Source: Leptodactylus fallax | Lineage: Eukaryota > Chordata > Amphibia > Anura > Leptodactylidae | Assembly: GCA_947044405.1 (NCBI GenBank) | Contig: CAMRHE010000035.1 | Span: 4,313,501 to 4,377,500 of the forward strand | Length of the DNA stretch: 64,000 nucleotides | Direction of reading: 5' to 3' | Part shown: piece after piece, positions 1 to 13,617 of the stretch | How positions within the stretch are numbered: position 1 is the first letter of the stretch | Layout of the letters: each line of letters begins with the position of its first letter | Made by a program: the position numbers and the translations under genes | Notes under the pieces: model-generated | What the model saw: the letters and a program-made list of their open reading frames with translations, nothing else | Databases searched by the model: none | What the model was told of the DNA's origin: nothing

Positions 1-93
1 CAAGGATCTATCACCACCTCCTCCTCTTTGTATTCTCCAAAAAGTAGTACTCTAATAATTCTGGCACAGCACCCTTCCTTAACAATTGGTGCT

Positions 94-276
94 GTTAGGC
101 CTCATACACAGAACCAAGTGTGCACTTTTTTTTTTTTTTTTAGTGGAATACACTCGGATGACATCTGAATGTTACTGAGCGCCGTCCATTCCCCATTGAT
201 TTTCAGAACAGATCATCAGACCCCCCTCCTCAAAAGAGCCTTGGACTGAACACTCAGTGGAGTGCATGAGGCCTTA
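94..276. repeat. Palindromic MITE-like repeat
   Basis: The ends are inverted copies: TTAGGCCTCATACAC at the left matches the reverse complement of GTGCATGAGGCCTTAG at the right with few mismatches. No coding capacity. The superfamily is not identified. Confidence 0.45.
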
Positions 277-282
277 GTTTTG

Positions 283-394
283 GCCCCCAATATGCTAATT
301 AGGCTCTCTACAGTCAGGTGGGTGGTCCTGAGCTAGAATATAATGTTTGGGACCACCCTACTGACAGTAGAGAACCTAATTAGTATACTGGGCG
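283..394. repeat. Short hairpin element
   Basis: Two arms of about 45 bp (from CCCCAATATGCTAATTAGG and its inverted partner CCTAATTAGTATACTGGGCG) pair across a short AT-rich loop. The rest of the arms (CTGTAGAGAG-type and GGTGGTCC-type segments) also pair. This is a MITE-like foldback sequence with no ORF. Confidence 0.6.
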
Positions 395-1620
395 CTTAAA
401 CTATTAACAACAATTGCTCAGGAACAGTAGGGACTATAGAAAAAAAAAATCAGTGGATCAACACCTATTGAAGGATACAAAGAGTTGGGGAAAGTATTTC
501 TGTACAATAGCTTATATAATACTGCTTACATAACATTTAAGTGCATCAGTCATTTAGAAATAGTGGGAGTAGCTTTACTCCAGAGCCAATATTACAGGCT
601 ATCCATGGAGTAGTTGTGATTTCATTGATCTCTATCGCAATATGTTAAATACTGCACTCCAAATGACAGAATAGTTGTGTTCTTTACACTGATGATAAAT
701 ACCTAATGGGGCATATTTCTAAATGTATTTACACCAATTCCCTGGGTTGACTATATTCAAAAATATCATGTTCAGACCGAACTACATACCTATGGTGTCC
801 CATTTCCAAGTTTTTTCGAAATGCATGCAAAGCATAAATATTTTCGGCCTGTTGATGCAACGTTCACATGGTGTGTCAGTATTAATATATCTCTCCCATT
901 GTATTTATCTGGTTAAAAAAAAGTATTTTCTATTTTCACGTGTGCCATTTTGATGTAGTTTTTAAAGCCAAAACTAGGTGTAGACTCAAAAAAGGTAGAC
1001 TTTTCCTGGATACTTATACTCTCTGCATGACATTAGGTTTAAAAAGCATAAAATGCATCAAAAGTTTACATGTGAAACCAGCCTTAAAGGGATATTCACA
1101 TCTTGTAAAGTAATGTCTATCACTATCCGTTTAGCACAGATTAAGTATTGGATTCTCATCAGTTATATGATACATCCTTGAAATATGCCATCACTTTATA
1201 CAATGGGACTGACAGAATAGAATAACTATGCATAAAATAACTATGCATACAATGTAATTGCCTATACATAATACACCTCTGTCACTTCAAACATTTGATA
1301 CACACATTAACTTACTGTAACAAAAAGTTGTAACATCAAAATGGAAACTATATGTTCTCAGTTAACTACCAAAACGTTCCCCTATACTTCTCTCTCAGTA
1401 TACAGATTGCACAATCCTGTTCCTGCACTTTTCACTATGGTCTCGCTAGATACCAGAAAATGCATGATTTCTAGTGCCATCTTCTAATACTTTCTGTTAC
1501 TTGACTTGGAAGGAATATATTAAGATTAAGAGCTAGTCTAATGTATAGCAAATAGAACTTGTGTACATATAAATGTTATTCACCCAGATGTCAAGGAGGA
1601 GCTAGACTCCTTACTACAGG
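395..1620. other. Non-coding, AT-rich flank; nothing recognised
   Basis: About 1.2 kb of unique-looking AT-rich DNA downstream of BACH2. The longest open stretch (723-953, 76 codons) is low complexity and resembles no family I know. Confidence 0.5.
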
Positions 1621-1771
1621 GATATTTATGAAACGGTCTAAAAGAAAAAAAACATAGCAAACAATCACAGCACTTCTTCCATTTTTTTGTAGCTCACTAG
1701 AAAAATGAAAGCTGCACTATGATTGGTTGCAACAAATACTTTTTCTTTTTGACTGTTTTCATAAATTTGCT
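1621..1771. repeat. Foldback repeat
   Basis: GATATTTATGAAACGGTCTA at 1621 and TTTCATAAATTTGC near 1771 are arms of an imperfect inverted repeat with A-rich and T-rich inner arms. It contains a 'gattggttgcaaca' core. No ORF. Confidence 0.4.
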
Positions 1772-1836
1772 ACTATGTCTATGCATGTACTGCAGTGGAA
1801 GTAAACCTACACAATCTTCTACACAGTCTTCAATTA

Positions 1837-3434
<1,598 letters not shown>

Positions 3435-3436
3435 TA

Positions 3437-5653
3437 TATAACATTTAAAGACCCTGAAAAAGTCAAGAAAAATATGAAAATTATTATTAGTGAACTGTTA
3501 AACAGCTCAACACATTGATTCTCTACTCGCCATTTTATTGGGATACATTTCTTAATCAACTTTTCTGTTTTACAGAAACTAATAAGGTTATACACATATA
3601 AAGGTGTACGTAAAATATACTATTTTTCATATTTTATCATCCTGTATTATGGGAAAGGTCACTGTAATTTTATGACATTTAAGTGCTTTATTATATCATG
3701 TTAAATAGATATAGCCTGTCTCCAATCAATAAATACTTTTAAAGTGCTTAGAGTTAAAACCTCTTTATACATTTGGGGGCATTTGTATTTACTTTGTTAA
3801 AAATTCTCAGTCATTTTTAATATGCAGCCTGCACTTTTCTCATACTCTGCAAACTACAACAAATGGCTCATTCTCTCGCCCTTATCTCTGTTCTCCTAAG
3901 GGGTCATAAACACAAATTTCACATGGGGTTGTGAAAAAAAAAACAACATGTGCTATCCATTTTTCTCCAATACGTTGTAGGTGATGGCTGAAAAATAAAG
4001 GAGACAGCGGATGGCACCCAGGTGACAAGGATGAAACATGGATATACATTAAGATGTAAAACGTAAGATTTTTTTTTTTTATAGTCCGCAAAATGGGTAG
4101 TTAGTGTGAAAGCAGTCTAGAGGGCTAGAGAATGATTCATCATACAGTTTCTTTGACAGATTGTTTTTATAATAATTGAGATTTTTTTAAAAATAAAATA
4201 TAAAGGAAAATTCTTTTCATAGCCCATAATAGGTAAAATACAATAATAATAATGATAATAATAATAAGTATATTAAAAAATACCCCCAAAGTTGTAAAGA
4301 GAATTAAGCAAAATGACTTTCATATAGTAAGGAAAGGACAATATAATTTAATTAGTCCTTTTAGTATCCCTATCCAGGTCAGCTTATTTATTCCAGTCTT
4401 TATTTACCTATGTATTTAATATAGTTGATCTATAGATTTCACTTAAAGTCAAACTATTAGGAAATGTTTTGTTTCTTTTCTTATGAGCCAAACGGTAAAT
4501 TCTTGTTTGCAAAAATTGCATATAAAAATTTGATGTATATATAGTTTGCATATTGACAAAAGCGACAATATCTCGACAACGGGGGCAATAATTCAGGAGG
4601 AGAAAAAGACGATTGATTCAAGTGACCGCTGGGATGTGCTGGGTTCTGTGACAGACTGTGTATGTCTGATGATGAAAATTCACAAATTATATTTTAACAA
4701 AACATTGTGCCAAAGTAATTGGCTTTCAACAAAAGGTAAATCAATGTAACATATATGTAGTTGTTTTCTATGGGGGATAGGAAAAACAAAGATTAAAGGG
4801 TTTTTCCTATTATAATGTTTTATGACCACTCAACAATTTAAGCAAAGGGTTCTCGTCCCATTGAATTAAATTTAAGGCCATAAGAGTTAATGGTTGGAAA
4901 ACACCCTTTTCATGTTTATGCTTCTTATAGTGAGGTAACTATATACACAATAATATACCGTATACAAGAAATAGTTTACAAAACCCAAACAAGAATAATA
5001 AATAATAGTTCTCTTTGCCAAACTGTGAATAATGAAAACAAGGGTAAAGGAGGATAGTGAACAAAATAACTAGCAATAATACAATAATAATAGTAATGCC
5101 CATCAAAAGCTAAAATCCTGGCAATAAAACTTAAATGGTCATTGGAGTTTCAACAAAATCAATTACAGGTTGACATAAGAGATTTTGTTATATATTTTAT
5201 CCTTTTATTAGGCTGTCTGTCTGTCACTCCAGACTCACTCTGAAATTCCTGCTATTTCTACAGCTCACAGGTATCAGATTACATGTCAATAGAAGTCTAT
5301 GAAGAGGGGAAGGGGGTGAGGAGTGAGCAGTAGCTGAGGGTGGCAGAAGGAGAGACACAGGTTTAGTCTGATGCAGCTAAATGTTTTTTTTTTCACGGTC
5401 CAAGTGCTTTATTGAGATCAGTACATATCAGAACTTCTCTATATATATGTCCTGCATGATCCTGGGGTGGTTTATGAATAAGAAAAAGTTAGGGAGCAGA
5501 ATTCCTGAATTTATATAGAACCAATGAAGGGATCTGCATAGGGAAGAACTGATAAAAATGTAATATACAAATAATATATTGGCCAGAGAGTGTACACCTT
5601 AGGTACACACATAGCAGTTTATCCTGAAAAGTCAGCTGAATTGACAGGTATGT
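3437..5653. other. AT-rich non-coding stretch with an (AAT)n tract
   Basis: No gene seen. A short (AATAAT)n-type microsatellite with one interruption lies at about 4242-4267. Between 4530 and 4640 a fragment resembling the element at 5654-6018 is visible (CATATTGACAAAAGCGACAA and following), probably an old partial copy. Confidence 0.45.
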
Positions 5654-6018
5654 TTTAAAGGGAATCTGTCAAATGAACCCAACATATCAACCCAGCCGTA
5701 CAGAACCAAATCAACCAATCGCCTGAATTAAATGTTTTTTTCCCCTTGTGGATCAGTGTTACCAAGATATTGTTGGTTTGTCAATATGCAAATCAGCTCT
5801 TTGGAGCTATGAGGGCGTGTCATTGCTCCAAAGAGGTAAGTCTCAATACACTCATTGCTCCAATAAGCTAATTTGCATATTGACAAACACAGTGATATCT
5901 TGGTAACATATGCAGCAATTTACAAGAGGAAACACTGTTTGATTCAGGTGATTCTAATCTACCTGTCTATGGGGTATCTTGGTTAATATGCTAGGTTCTA
6001 GTGACAGACTACCTTTAA
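5654..6018. repeat. TTAA-flanked palindromic MITE
   Basis: The ends are TTAAAGGGAATCTGTCA and the inverse of TGACAGACTACCTTTAA, with TTAA at both borders. The interior also folds back: CAATATGCAAATCAGCTC pairs with an ATTTGCATATTG block. Related copies are at 9470-9865 and 34090-34345. The TTAA borders suggest piggyBac-like mobilisation; this is inference. Confidence 0.65.
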
Positions 6019-6641
6019 GGCTGTTCAAGGTCAGGACGCAGCAATCTACCTTACAATTATAGCAATTGTGACTGTACATTATACTAGGCATAAATATAAG
6101 GTATACAATGATTATTTCTTAAAATGAGGGCTCTGCTTCAGCTTTAAATATTGCTGTGTAAAAACTAATTTATATGATCTGCCTGATTAATGCTAGTCAA
6201 CATTTGCAGTAAACAAAGCCAATGGTAGCATTGAATTTTTATAAGAGTTTTCATACTTGTTAAAATCTATATTTTTTCAGTAAGCCTATATTTTTTCAGT
6301 ACATATTTAAAATATAACTTATAAGCTTAGTCTTTCTTGCACATTTCCACCCATGTCTTACTTTATCCTAAAGCTGCATGATTTTGTGCACCATTTTTTC
6401 TTTTAACTGTTGTTTTTGAAACCCTAAAATAAGTCTGTGTAGTAGTGACCAGAACTGAAAAGGTCACCAGGAAACCTGAGCTAACACACTCTCAAGAATA
6501 CACTACTAAAAGGGGTATGTAAGTACAGGCAGAATTATAGGTTTTGAAAAGGGTACAAAATGCTAACTTAAAACATCATTTAATTGCTTCTGTGGTCCTG
6601 AATAATTTGGCGTTTTGTTTTATTATTAGTTTTTTTTATAT
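6019..6641. other. Non-coding; nothing recognised
   Basis: AT-rich sequence without a plausible ORF or clear repeat borders. Confidence 0.4.
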
Positions 6642-6784
6642 AAATCTGCCCACTCATTCAAAAGATATGGTTCCTGGAAGGTTAAAGCTAAATTAGTTCT
6701 GATTCTCCAAGTGGGCAGAAACCTTTAGTTTTTTTTTTCAGATTTACATGTAACCCTCCAGGGGCCATATCTTTTGAATGTGTG
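6642..6784. repeat. Compact foldback repeat
   Basis: CATTCAAAAGATATGGTTCC near 6655 pairs with GGCCATATCTTTTGAATGTG near 6763-6782, with further pairing (CTGCCCACT with AGTGGGCAG) between the left arm and the centre. No ORF. Confidence 0.5.
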
Positions 6785-6791
6785 AATGGAA

Positions 6792-7720
6792 TTAACCCCT
6801 TCCAGAAGTTCAGCAGATGTCAGGTATTTAAATATGGCGGCTGCTCAGGAGCTGGGCGTATTATTATACAGCAGAGACCCACTGCTAATGTCTGCGATCA
6901 GCGCACTGATCACGGGCATTAACCCCCGGGTGCCTCTGTCAAAGCTGACCAAGGCGCCATTTTGCAGGAGATCACCGGCACCCAGAGTGAGATCTGGAGT
7001 TGGTATCCCATTGGTATGACGGCTTGTCCGCCATTTACTTCTAGTAAAGGCTGATCTATGCAGCCTGCAATAGAAATCCTGATATTTTGCAATGCATTAG
7101 CATTGTAATGCATCACATTAGTGATCAGACCCCCCTGGGATTCAAGACCCCTAGTGGGTCTAATAAATGCAAGGAAAAAAAAGAAAAAAAAAAGGAAAAA
7201 ACAAATATAATAGAAATAAAAAAATAAAAAATATAAAAAATTCCAAATCACCCCCTTTCCCTAGAACACATACAAAAGTACTTAAATACATTAGATATCT
7301 CTAGTGAATAAAGTGACTTTAAGAATTTTTATTTTTTTTGCAAAGTTTTAGATCTTTGTTAAGGGGTTAAAATGTAAAAGCATATAAATTTGGTATTCTC
7401 GTTATCGTACTGAAATATAAAATACATGTGACATGTCATTTTGGCTGCAGAGTGAATGCCTTAAAAACAAAGCCCGTAAGAAAGTCGCACAAATGCACTT
7501 TTTCTCCAATTCCAACCAATTCTGATTTTTTTTTCCCAGCTTCCCAGTACATTGTATAGAAAAATAAATGGTACCATTATGAAGAACAATTTGTCCTGCA
7601 AACATTAAGCCATCATATGGCTCTGTGAATGGAAAAATAAAAAAAAAAAAGTTATGGGGTTTAGGAGGCAGGAAGTCAAAAATGAAAAACGAAAAATGTC
7701 ACCGGCGGGGAAGGGGTTAA
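6792..7720. repeat. TTAA-flanked MITE (929 bp)
   Basis: Left end TTAACCCCTTCC and right end GGAAGGGGTTAA are perfect inverted 12-mers that include TTAA at both outer borders. The interior has poly(A)-rich tracts and no transposase-like frame. It is a non-autonomous element, probably piggyBac-related by its TTAA borders. Confidence 0.65.
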
Positions 7721-7849
7721 AATAAAAGAGCCAAACTATTCAGGGACACAGTGGCATCAAATGATGTATGTCATTTAGCATTTTGTTCTTGGTGACAGGT
7801 ACTGTTTAATTAAACTATATGTATACAATTAACAATTGCATTAGGCTTT

Positions 7850-8080
7850 AACACGTTATTAAAACAGCCCCAGTGCCTTAAACTGTTCAGAGTTGTGAGC
7901 ACAGTGCTAGAATTTGTTTGTAGAATGGCTGCTTGATTTTGCCAAAAAAAAAAAAAAATCTTTTTTTTTCCGATGCAAATGAGCTAAAACTGCATTGTCA
8001 TTCTACAAATAAATTATAGTGCTGTGCTCAGGTACTGGGGCTGATTTAATAAAGGTTGTGGTGCAGAAAGACTCCCTTTA
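7850..8080. repeat. Palindromic MITE-like element
   Basis: CAGCCCCAGTGCCTT, GAGCACAGTGCTAGAATT and TTTGTAGAATGG pair in order with CATTCTACAAA, AATTATAGTGCTGTGCTC and GGTACTGGGGCTG across an A-run/T-run centre. The right border is CCCTTTAA. No ORF. Confidence 0.6.
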
Positions 8081-9469
8081 ACCCTATTCTAGAATGTTGG
8101 TACACATAGAGCAGCATCAGGATATGGATTATCTGACACAAAGAGATGGTGATATTATTTGTACTGATGACATTTAATTTTTATTCCCACTCCTTAAGGC
8201 ACCTCTTGAGGACTTATGGTGCAAGTTGACAGTACAGTTGATTAGACCTTTTCTTACTTAGCAACACTTAAATGGTGTGTAATCTTTAATTAATCTAATA
8301 TGGCTTACAGTTTTATGTTGTTTTATTTGTAAATACAACATCATATATTAAATTGTAAATGAACATTATCAAGTAATTTAAGAAAATACTGTTAGAAACT
8401 GAGTTTAATTTAATGAATTCATTTTCACTTCCGGTATCAATAGCTTTAGAAAGAATTCATTTTCTTTAAAAACTGTCCCATTAGAAAGCTCACTATACAT
8501 TTAAGAAGTAATTTCAATATACATGTTCATTTATTCTATTATTAAGCAAAACTCATTGTAATTTGTATTAACAATTATTACAGTTGAGCAACTTTCAACT
8601 GCTGTCAACATACATGAGAAAATATATGTACAACTAATGCATTAGCTCTTGACAAGTAGTTCCCTATGAGAAATCATTTACACTCCTTTAAATATAGCTG
8701 AAGAAAATGGCTTCTATTGGAGTACATTATATGTTGATAACTAAATGTTCCGGAGCTCCAGTACAAGATCTGAAATGGAACTGCCATTTCTATCATGTTT
8801 CCTTTCCTCTAATAGAACCAACCAAATACAAAATGTTGGTCCTTACAAACACTACCTGTCTCTCTGAGAGGTCCAAAAGTAGAGTGTTCACATAAACAGC
8901 AACCAATACATAAAAAAAAAGAAAACAGAAGCCCATACAGTATATAAGATTAGCAGCTGGGCCCCAAACGATCTCGGAGTTGATAGCATTTGCTACCAAT
9001 GTTACATCAATTTCTATGGCACTAGTACATAGTCTGTAATACAGCAGACACCATTGCTACCCATTACAGTACATGTGACATAGGGTATACACTATTAATT
9101 TAAAACTACTGAAGACACGATGACTATATTGGAAGAGCAATAGAATAAATGAGTATCAACAAAAAATGTTATGAAAGGAGTTGTGAAATGGCTGTTCTGA
9201 AATACTAATACAAACTGAATCAATAAGTCAAGGGAAACTGTAGCCAAATCCATATTGTTTATCACTATAAAATAATAAAAGTAGCTTTTAAAAGTTAACA
9301 GTTACACTGTAATAAGGAAATATGGCTAAACATGGGAATCGGTATCTAGGTTAATAGAGATTTAGATCATGTATAAGAGTAACATACAACTTTAGCAACA
9401 GAGATTGTTCACATAAACTGAATACAAAAAAAAATAGTTCTCTATTAATAAATATAAAAAAGCATAAAG
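8081..9469. other. Unique non-coding DNA
   Basis: 1.4 kb of AT-rich sequence without terminal repeats or credible ORFs. It could be distal BACH2 3'UTR or intergenic. Confidence 0.4.
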
Positions 9470-9865
9470 TCAAAAGAGAATCTGTCACCAAAACAGTTCC
9501 CACTGAACTATAAGCACATCGAAGTAGCCAGGGTTCACATAAAATAAAACACTTCTGATGAGCTGTTTAGTTTAACAAGAAGGCCACTGTTACTTTCCAG
9601 TGACCATCCCTCCACCACTCCCTCCCTCCCTGCTATAACTGACATGTACAACGCTTGGTCCTGTCAGTCATAGAAGGGAGGTAGCTCTTTGGTGAGATGA
9701 GAACAACGGTAATGTCCTGGTTGCACCAAACAGCTCATTAGCATTATTATCAGGGAAAAAAAAAGCTAATATCTCAGCAACAGAGGCATCCATCAGGAAG
9801 TACCCAGGCTATCTGACTGTGCTTATAGTTCAATACAGACTATTCTGGTGACAGGCTCCCTTTAA
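9470..9865. repeat. Palindromic MITE, same family as 5654-6018
   Basis: GAGAATCTGTCACC at the left and GGTGACAGGCTCCCTTTAA at the right are inverted ends. The inner arms AACTATAAGCAC and GTGCTTATAGTT also pair. TTAA is kept only at the right border (9862-9865). Confidence 0.6.
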
Positions 9866-10469
9866 TGAAGTATATTGTGGGCATTTGCTCTTCAGCCACA
9901 CAACTAAATCTTCAGTCAACTGTTAGTTACTGTGTAGAAAATAGATTAATCTTTGTACATTATAAAAACAAAATGTGTATTGGAGACCCAATAAATTATG
10001 TACAAAAACAAATAAATTAAAAAATTGAATAGCATTCAGTCTGATGCCAAGATCAGATATTTGCAAAATGGTAACAAAATGCTAGGGTATCATCAGAAGC
10101 ACAATATTATTTTCTTTGTTGCCACTTGATACTTGTCGCCTCAGTATTTCAGTGTTGTTAATATAAATGAACTAAAGGGGCTAAATTAAAACACTGGTAT
10201 AATACCGTACTACACATACTGTATACACAATTTGAAAGGCAAGATAGTGTACACTACAAATACTGCACAATGAGTGAAGGTTACACATCATTTAAAAAAA
10301 AAAAAAAAGAAACACATTTTTAGATGTGATGATATCTCCCATGTAGGATTTTCCACTTCTATATCTTCTTTGCTTTCCCAAATTGAATAATTTTCCAAAG
10401 CTACCAACTTGGAGATTAAAAGAGCATTCCAACCAAAGCAAGTTATCCTCCTTAGATTGCACAAACCCT
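9866..10469. other. Non-coding; nothing recognised
   Basis: AT-rich sequence with an A-run near 10292-10307. No ORF or paired repeat. Confidence 0.4.
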
Positions 10470-10907
10470 TTAAAGAGGATCGTTCACCACCTGCACCAAT
10501 TCAAGTGCTTAACATATGTTTATAGATGCTGCTCTACTGGTTCCAGCACAGTTGGAATTTTTTCTCTGGCCCCCATTGTTCCAGAGTAACAAGCGCAATT
10601 AGTTTTGGTACCCAATGTGCTATTAAGCTCTGCAATGTCAGAAGGGCAATGTCAGGCAGAGGGGTGTGATTCAGTGCTCCAATCAGAGGCAGCCAGTGTC
10701 AGAGCTCAGAATCATATCCCTTGTCTGCTCCTGCCAGTACAGGGACTACTGTAAATAGCATATCAGGCACCAAAAATAACAGCACTGATTGCTCGGAATG
10801 GTGAGGGTTAGAGTAAAAATGACAACTGTGCTGTAATCAGTGGACCTATGCCTATTACGATATGCTAAGAATTGGAGTTGGTGGAGGTGTTGAAAGGTCC
10901 TCTTTAA
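10470..10907. repeat. TTAA-flanked palindromic MITE (438 bp)
   Basis: TTAAAGAGGATCGTTCACC at the left and TGAAAGGTCCTCTTTAA at the right are inverted ends with TTAA at both borders (10470-10473, 10904-10907). The interior folds back (CACCAATTC with GAATTGG, GTCCACTG-type arms). Ends resemble the palindromic element at 57716-58262. Confidence 0.65.
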
Positions 10908-11385
10908 GTATCCACTAAGTCCACAATACAAAACTGAACTGTTGGGAACTTGAGATGCAATATTGAAAATGAAATATCAGTAAATGTTTGCCAATTCCAG
11001 ATATATTTTTCATGAATCACTTTTTAACTCTTCATTGACAAAAATGCCAGTATATCTACTACTATAGCCAGGAAAAGTAGAACGAGGCCCAAGACCTACT
11101 GGCTGAGAAAGTTTCAAGTTAGTATGACATAAGTGAAGTTTGCCTTGTAAATTTTATGTGAGACCTAAGATGAGAAACTCTGGTGCACTACATCATCCTT
11201 TGCAAAAACTAAGAATGTGTAGGTAGCCAAACTGTACTAGATCTAAAATCTACCCACTTGTGTCAAATCACTTTGGGTGTCATGGGGCTCTACTATTGCT
11301 AATTGGTAAACTCGTCCAGAGTACTGATGTCCAGAGTACTTAAATTATATTTGTTATGTCTGACACCTAAAGAAAGATATACATT

Positions 11386-11919
11386 TTAAAGGGATTATCC
11401 AGATTCCAAAAATGATCTGCAAATATATCCACAGCAGTGCTAAATAGTCACTGTTCTGTTGTGCAGCCTTTGCTTTTTATTTTACTTGCTGCTCCTTGTG
11501 TCACTGTTATTTACATGCAGTGAATTTATGGACAAACTAAATTTTCCATGATTCATCTGCCTGCTTTCACTCTTTGTGATTGCTGCTCACAGTGTGTATG
11601 TGTGTGTGTGTGGGGGGGGGGTGAGCTTGCAAACAAAATATCACAACAGCATGTGACCTCAGATGTGGGAGTGATTTATTACCTGTCATTTCATTGCAGG
11701 GGAGAGTGAAGAAGGGAGGGGTACACAGAGAGTGAGAGTAGGCAGATGAATTGTGGGAAATGTAGTTTGTCCACAGATTCATTGCATGTAAATAACAGTG
11801 CTAAAAGGCGCAGAAAGTAAAATAAAGCCAAGGAAAGGGTGCATAAAGGAATACTCAATATTTAGAACTGCTGTGTATGTATTTGCAAATCATTTTTGGA
11901 AGCGGAATAACCCCTTTAA
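11386..11919. repeat. TTAA-flanked palindromic MITE (534 bp)
   Basis: Ends are TTAAAGGGATTATCC and the inverse of GGAATAACCCCTTTAA. Long inner arms pair: CCAAAAATGATCTGCAAATA with ATTTGCAAATCATTTTTGG, and CACTGTTATTTACATGCA with TGCATGTAAATAACAGTG. The centre holds a short (GT)n and G-run at 11594-11622. Confidence 0.7.
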
Positions 11920-13423
11920 GAATTAATTTTCATTCTAATTTCTAGACAAGCATGGTATAAATGTTATAATTAATGTTATAATGAATGTCACTGGGAATCT
12001 TTAGGTTATGGTTACTTATGTGGCCATTAACAGTCTGAAGAACAGCTTGTCCAATATGTCTCTCCTGTGAGTCCACTTAAATCTTTCAGCATGTCAGCAG
12101 GAGCTATAGTACATTGCATGAGTTACCTTGTACTGCAGTCCTGGCTTCTTGATGAAAAGAAGAGTTTTCCACAAAAAGTTGGTAAAACACATTAACAGCT
12201 ATTGACACCTCTTCATTGATTTTTTAAATTGGATTGCATGGTGCTTAAAAGTAATTGTGATCTGTTTGTCTTCTGCAGCTGCCATGTATATACACTACAT
12301 AGCAAGCTGCAGAATGTCCTTCTGTGCTAAATCTGTCTGACAAGCTCTCTGACTGCTCTGTCTGTAGCCACTTTATGATCTCTGTTGAAGCTGATCTAAG
12401 CTTAAAGATTTTTATAAAAAAGGTAACAAAAAATAAAAACAAAATAAACATCAATTAAATAGAAACTGAGCTGAAATTAGCTACATGTAAGAGAGTTGAA
12501 GAGCACTCACCTAATGAATTTAGTGCAGAATAGCATTCTGCAGCTGGTATTGTAGTGTACATATATGCTAGCTGCAGCAGCCAAACACAGCTTTTTTTCG
12601 TATTTTTTTTTTTAAATTAAACTGAATTAGTAAAACTTTTTTTTGTACAACACATGTAATCCAATAACAAAAAATGCAAAGCCATTCAATTATCCTAAAT
12701 TGCTGTAAAATAAATGCTAAACAAAACACTAATCAGATAATATTTAATTTAGAGACATTGTGGTTACTGGCATGGTTGCAATACAATATTGTAGTTAAAT
12801 AATTCTTGGAGATGTGGTAAACTTCAGTGTTGTGCACAGTGAAATCATGCAATTCATTTTTTCAGGATGCTATGATATAACAAAAGAAATAAATACCGTA
12901 CCAACCCACTGTCATTCCTGTGCCCCTACTTCTCAGTTCCCATGACTGTCTCTAGTCACCTGGCTCCCACGATAAAGTATTGGCAAACAGTGGCTGCTGA
13001 GGTGATGTATCGCACCCACTGAGGTCACCACTGTTTCCAGCAACTGGCTGCAGCGGTCATATGTTGTGTCCACACACAATTTCTGGATTGAACAAAGGCC
13101 AGCAGAAGACCTGTGAAGCTTCAGCATAAAACTGCAGGGAACTGGTAAGGTAAATATTATGCTTTTAGATATTTTATCGCATGACATGCTACTGTTAAAC
13201 TGACTTTGGTATTACAATACTTACAACATTGACACGATTTTTAAAGTGTACACATATGAGAAAAATAACTGTTGCTGATTCACCTTACCACACAGAAGGG
13301 TGTTAAATCTGCGGTTAAAGTCACCCAGAGAAGTAACACACATTCAGTAGAACTGAAATCTGCACTACGGGTCAATTTTTGCACAGATTTCTTCTGCAAT
13401 GTATTGATAAAAAGGAAACATCT
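11920..13423. other. Unique non-coding DNA
   Basis: About 1.5 kb, AT-rich, no convincing ORF or terminal repeats. It lies 2-5 kb below the BACH2 stop and may still be 3'UTR. Confidence 0.4.
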
Positions 13424-13575
13424 TTAGGCCACATGCTGTGAAAAAGCTGCTTTATTTTGCAGATTTTGCTGTGTTTTTTTGAGCCATTCCTTTCAGGCCA
13501 CTCTTGATTTTGGCTCACAAAAACACAGCAAAATCTGCAACAGAAAAGCTTTTCAGCAATGTGCAGCCTCACCTT
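13424..13575. repeat. Short palindromic MITE, 'gcagattttgctg' family
   Basis: AGGCCACATGCTGTGAAAAA at the left pairs with the right end CAATGTGCAGCCT, and TTTTGCAGATTTTGCTGTGT pairs with ACACAGCAAAATCTGCAA. Related copies are at 17456-17662 and 40248-40480. Confidence 0.65.
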
Positions 13576-13617
13576 TATAGTCTCTGCTTAGTGTAGTTAA
13601 TTGCCAAACTTTATGTA

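Noticed and set aside
723..953. 76-codon ORF
   Set aside because: Low complexity, no recognisable domain, AT-rich flank; consistent with chance.
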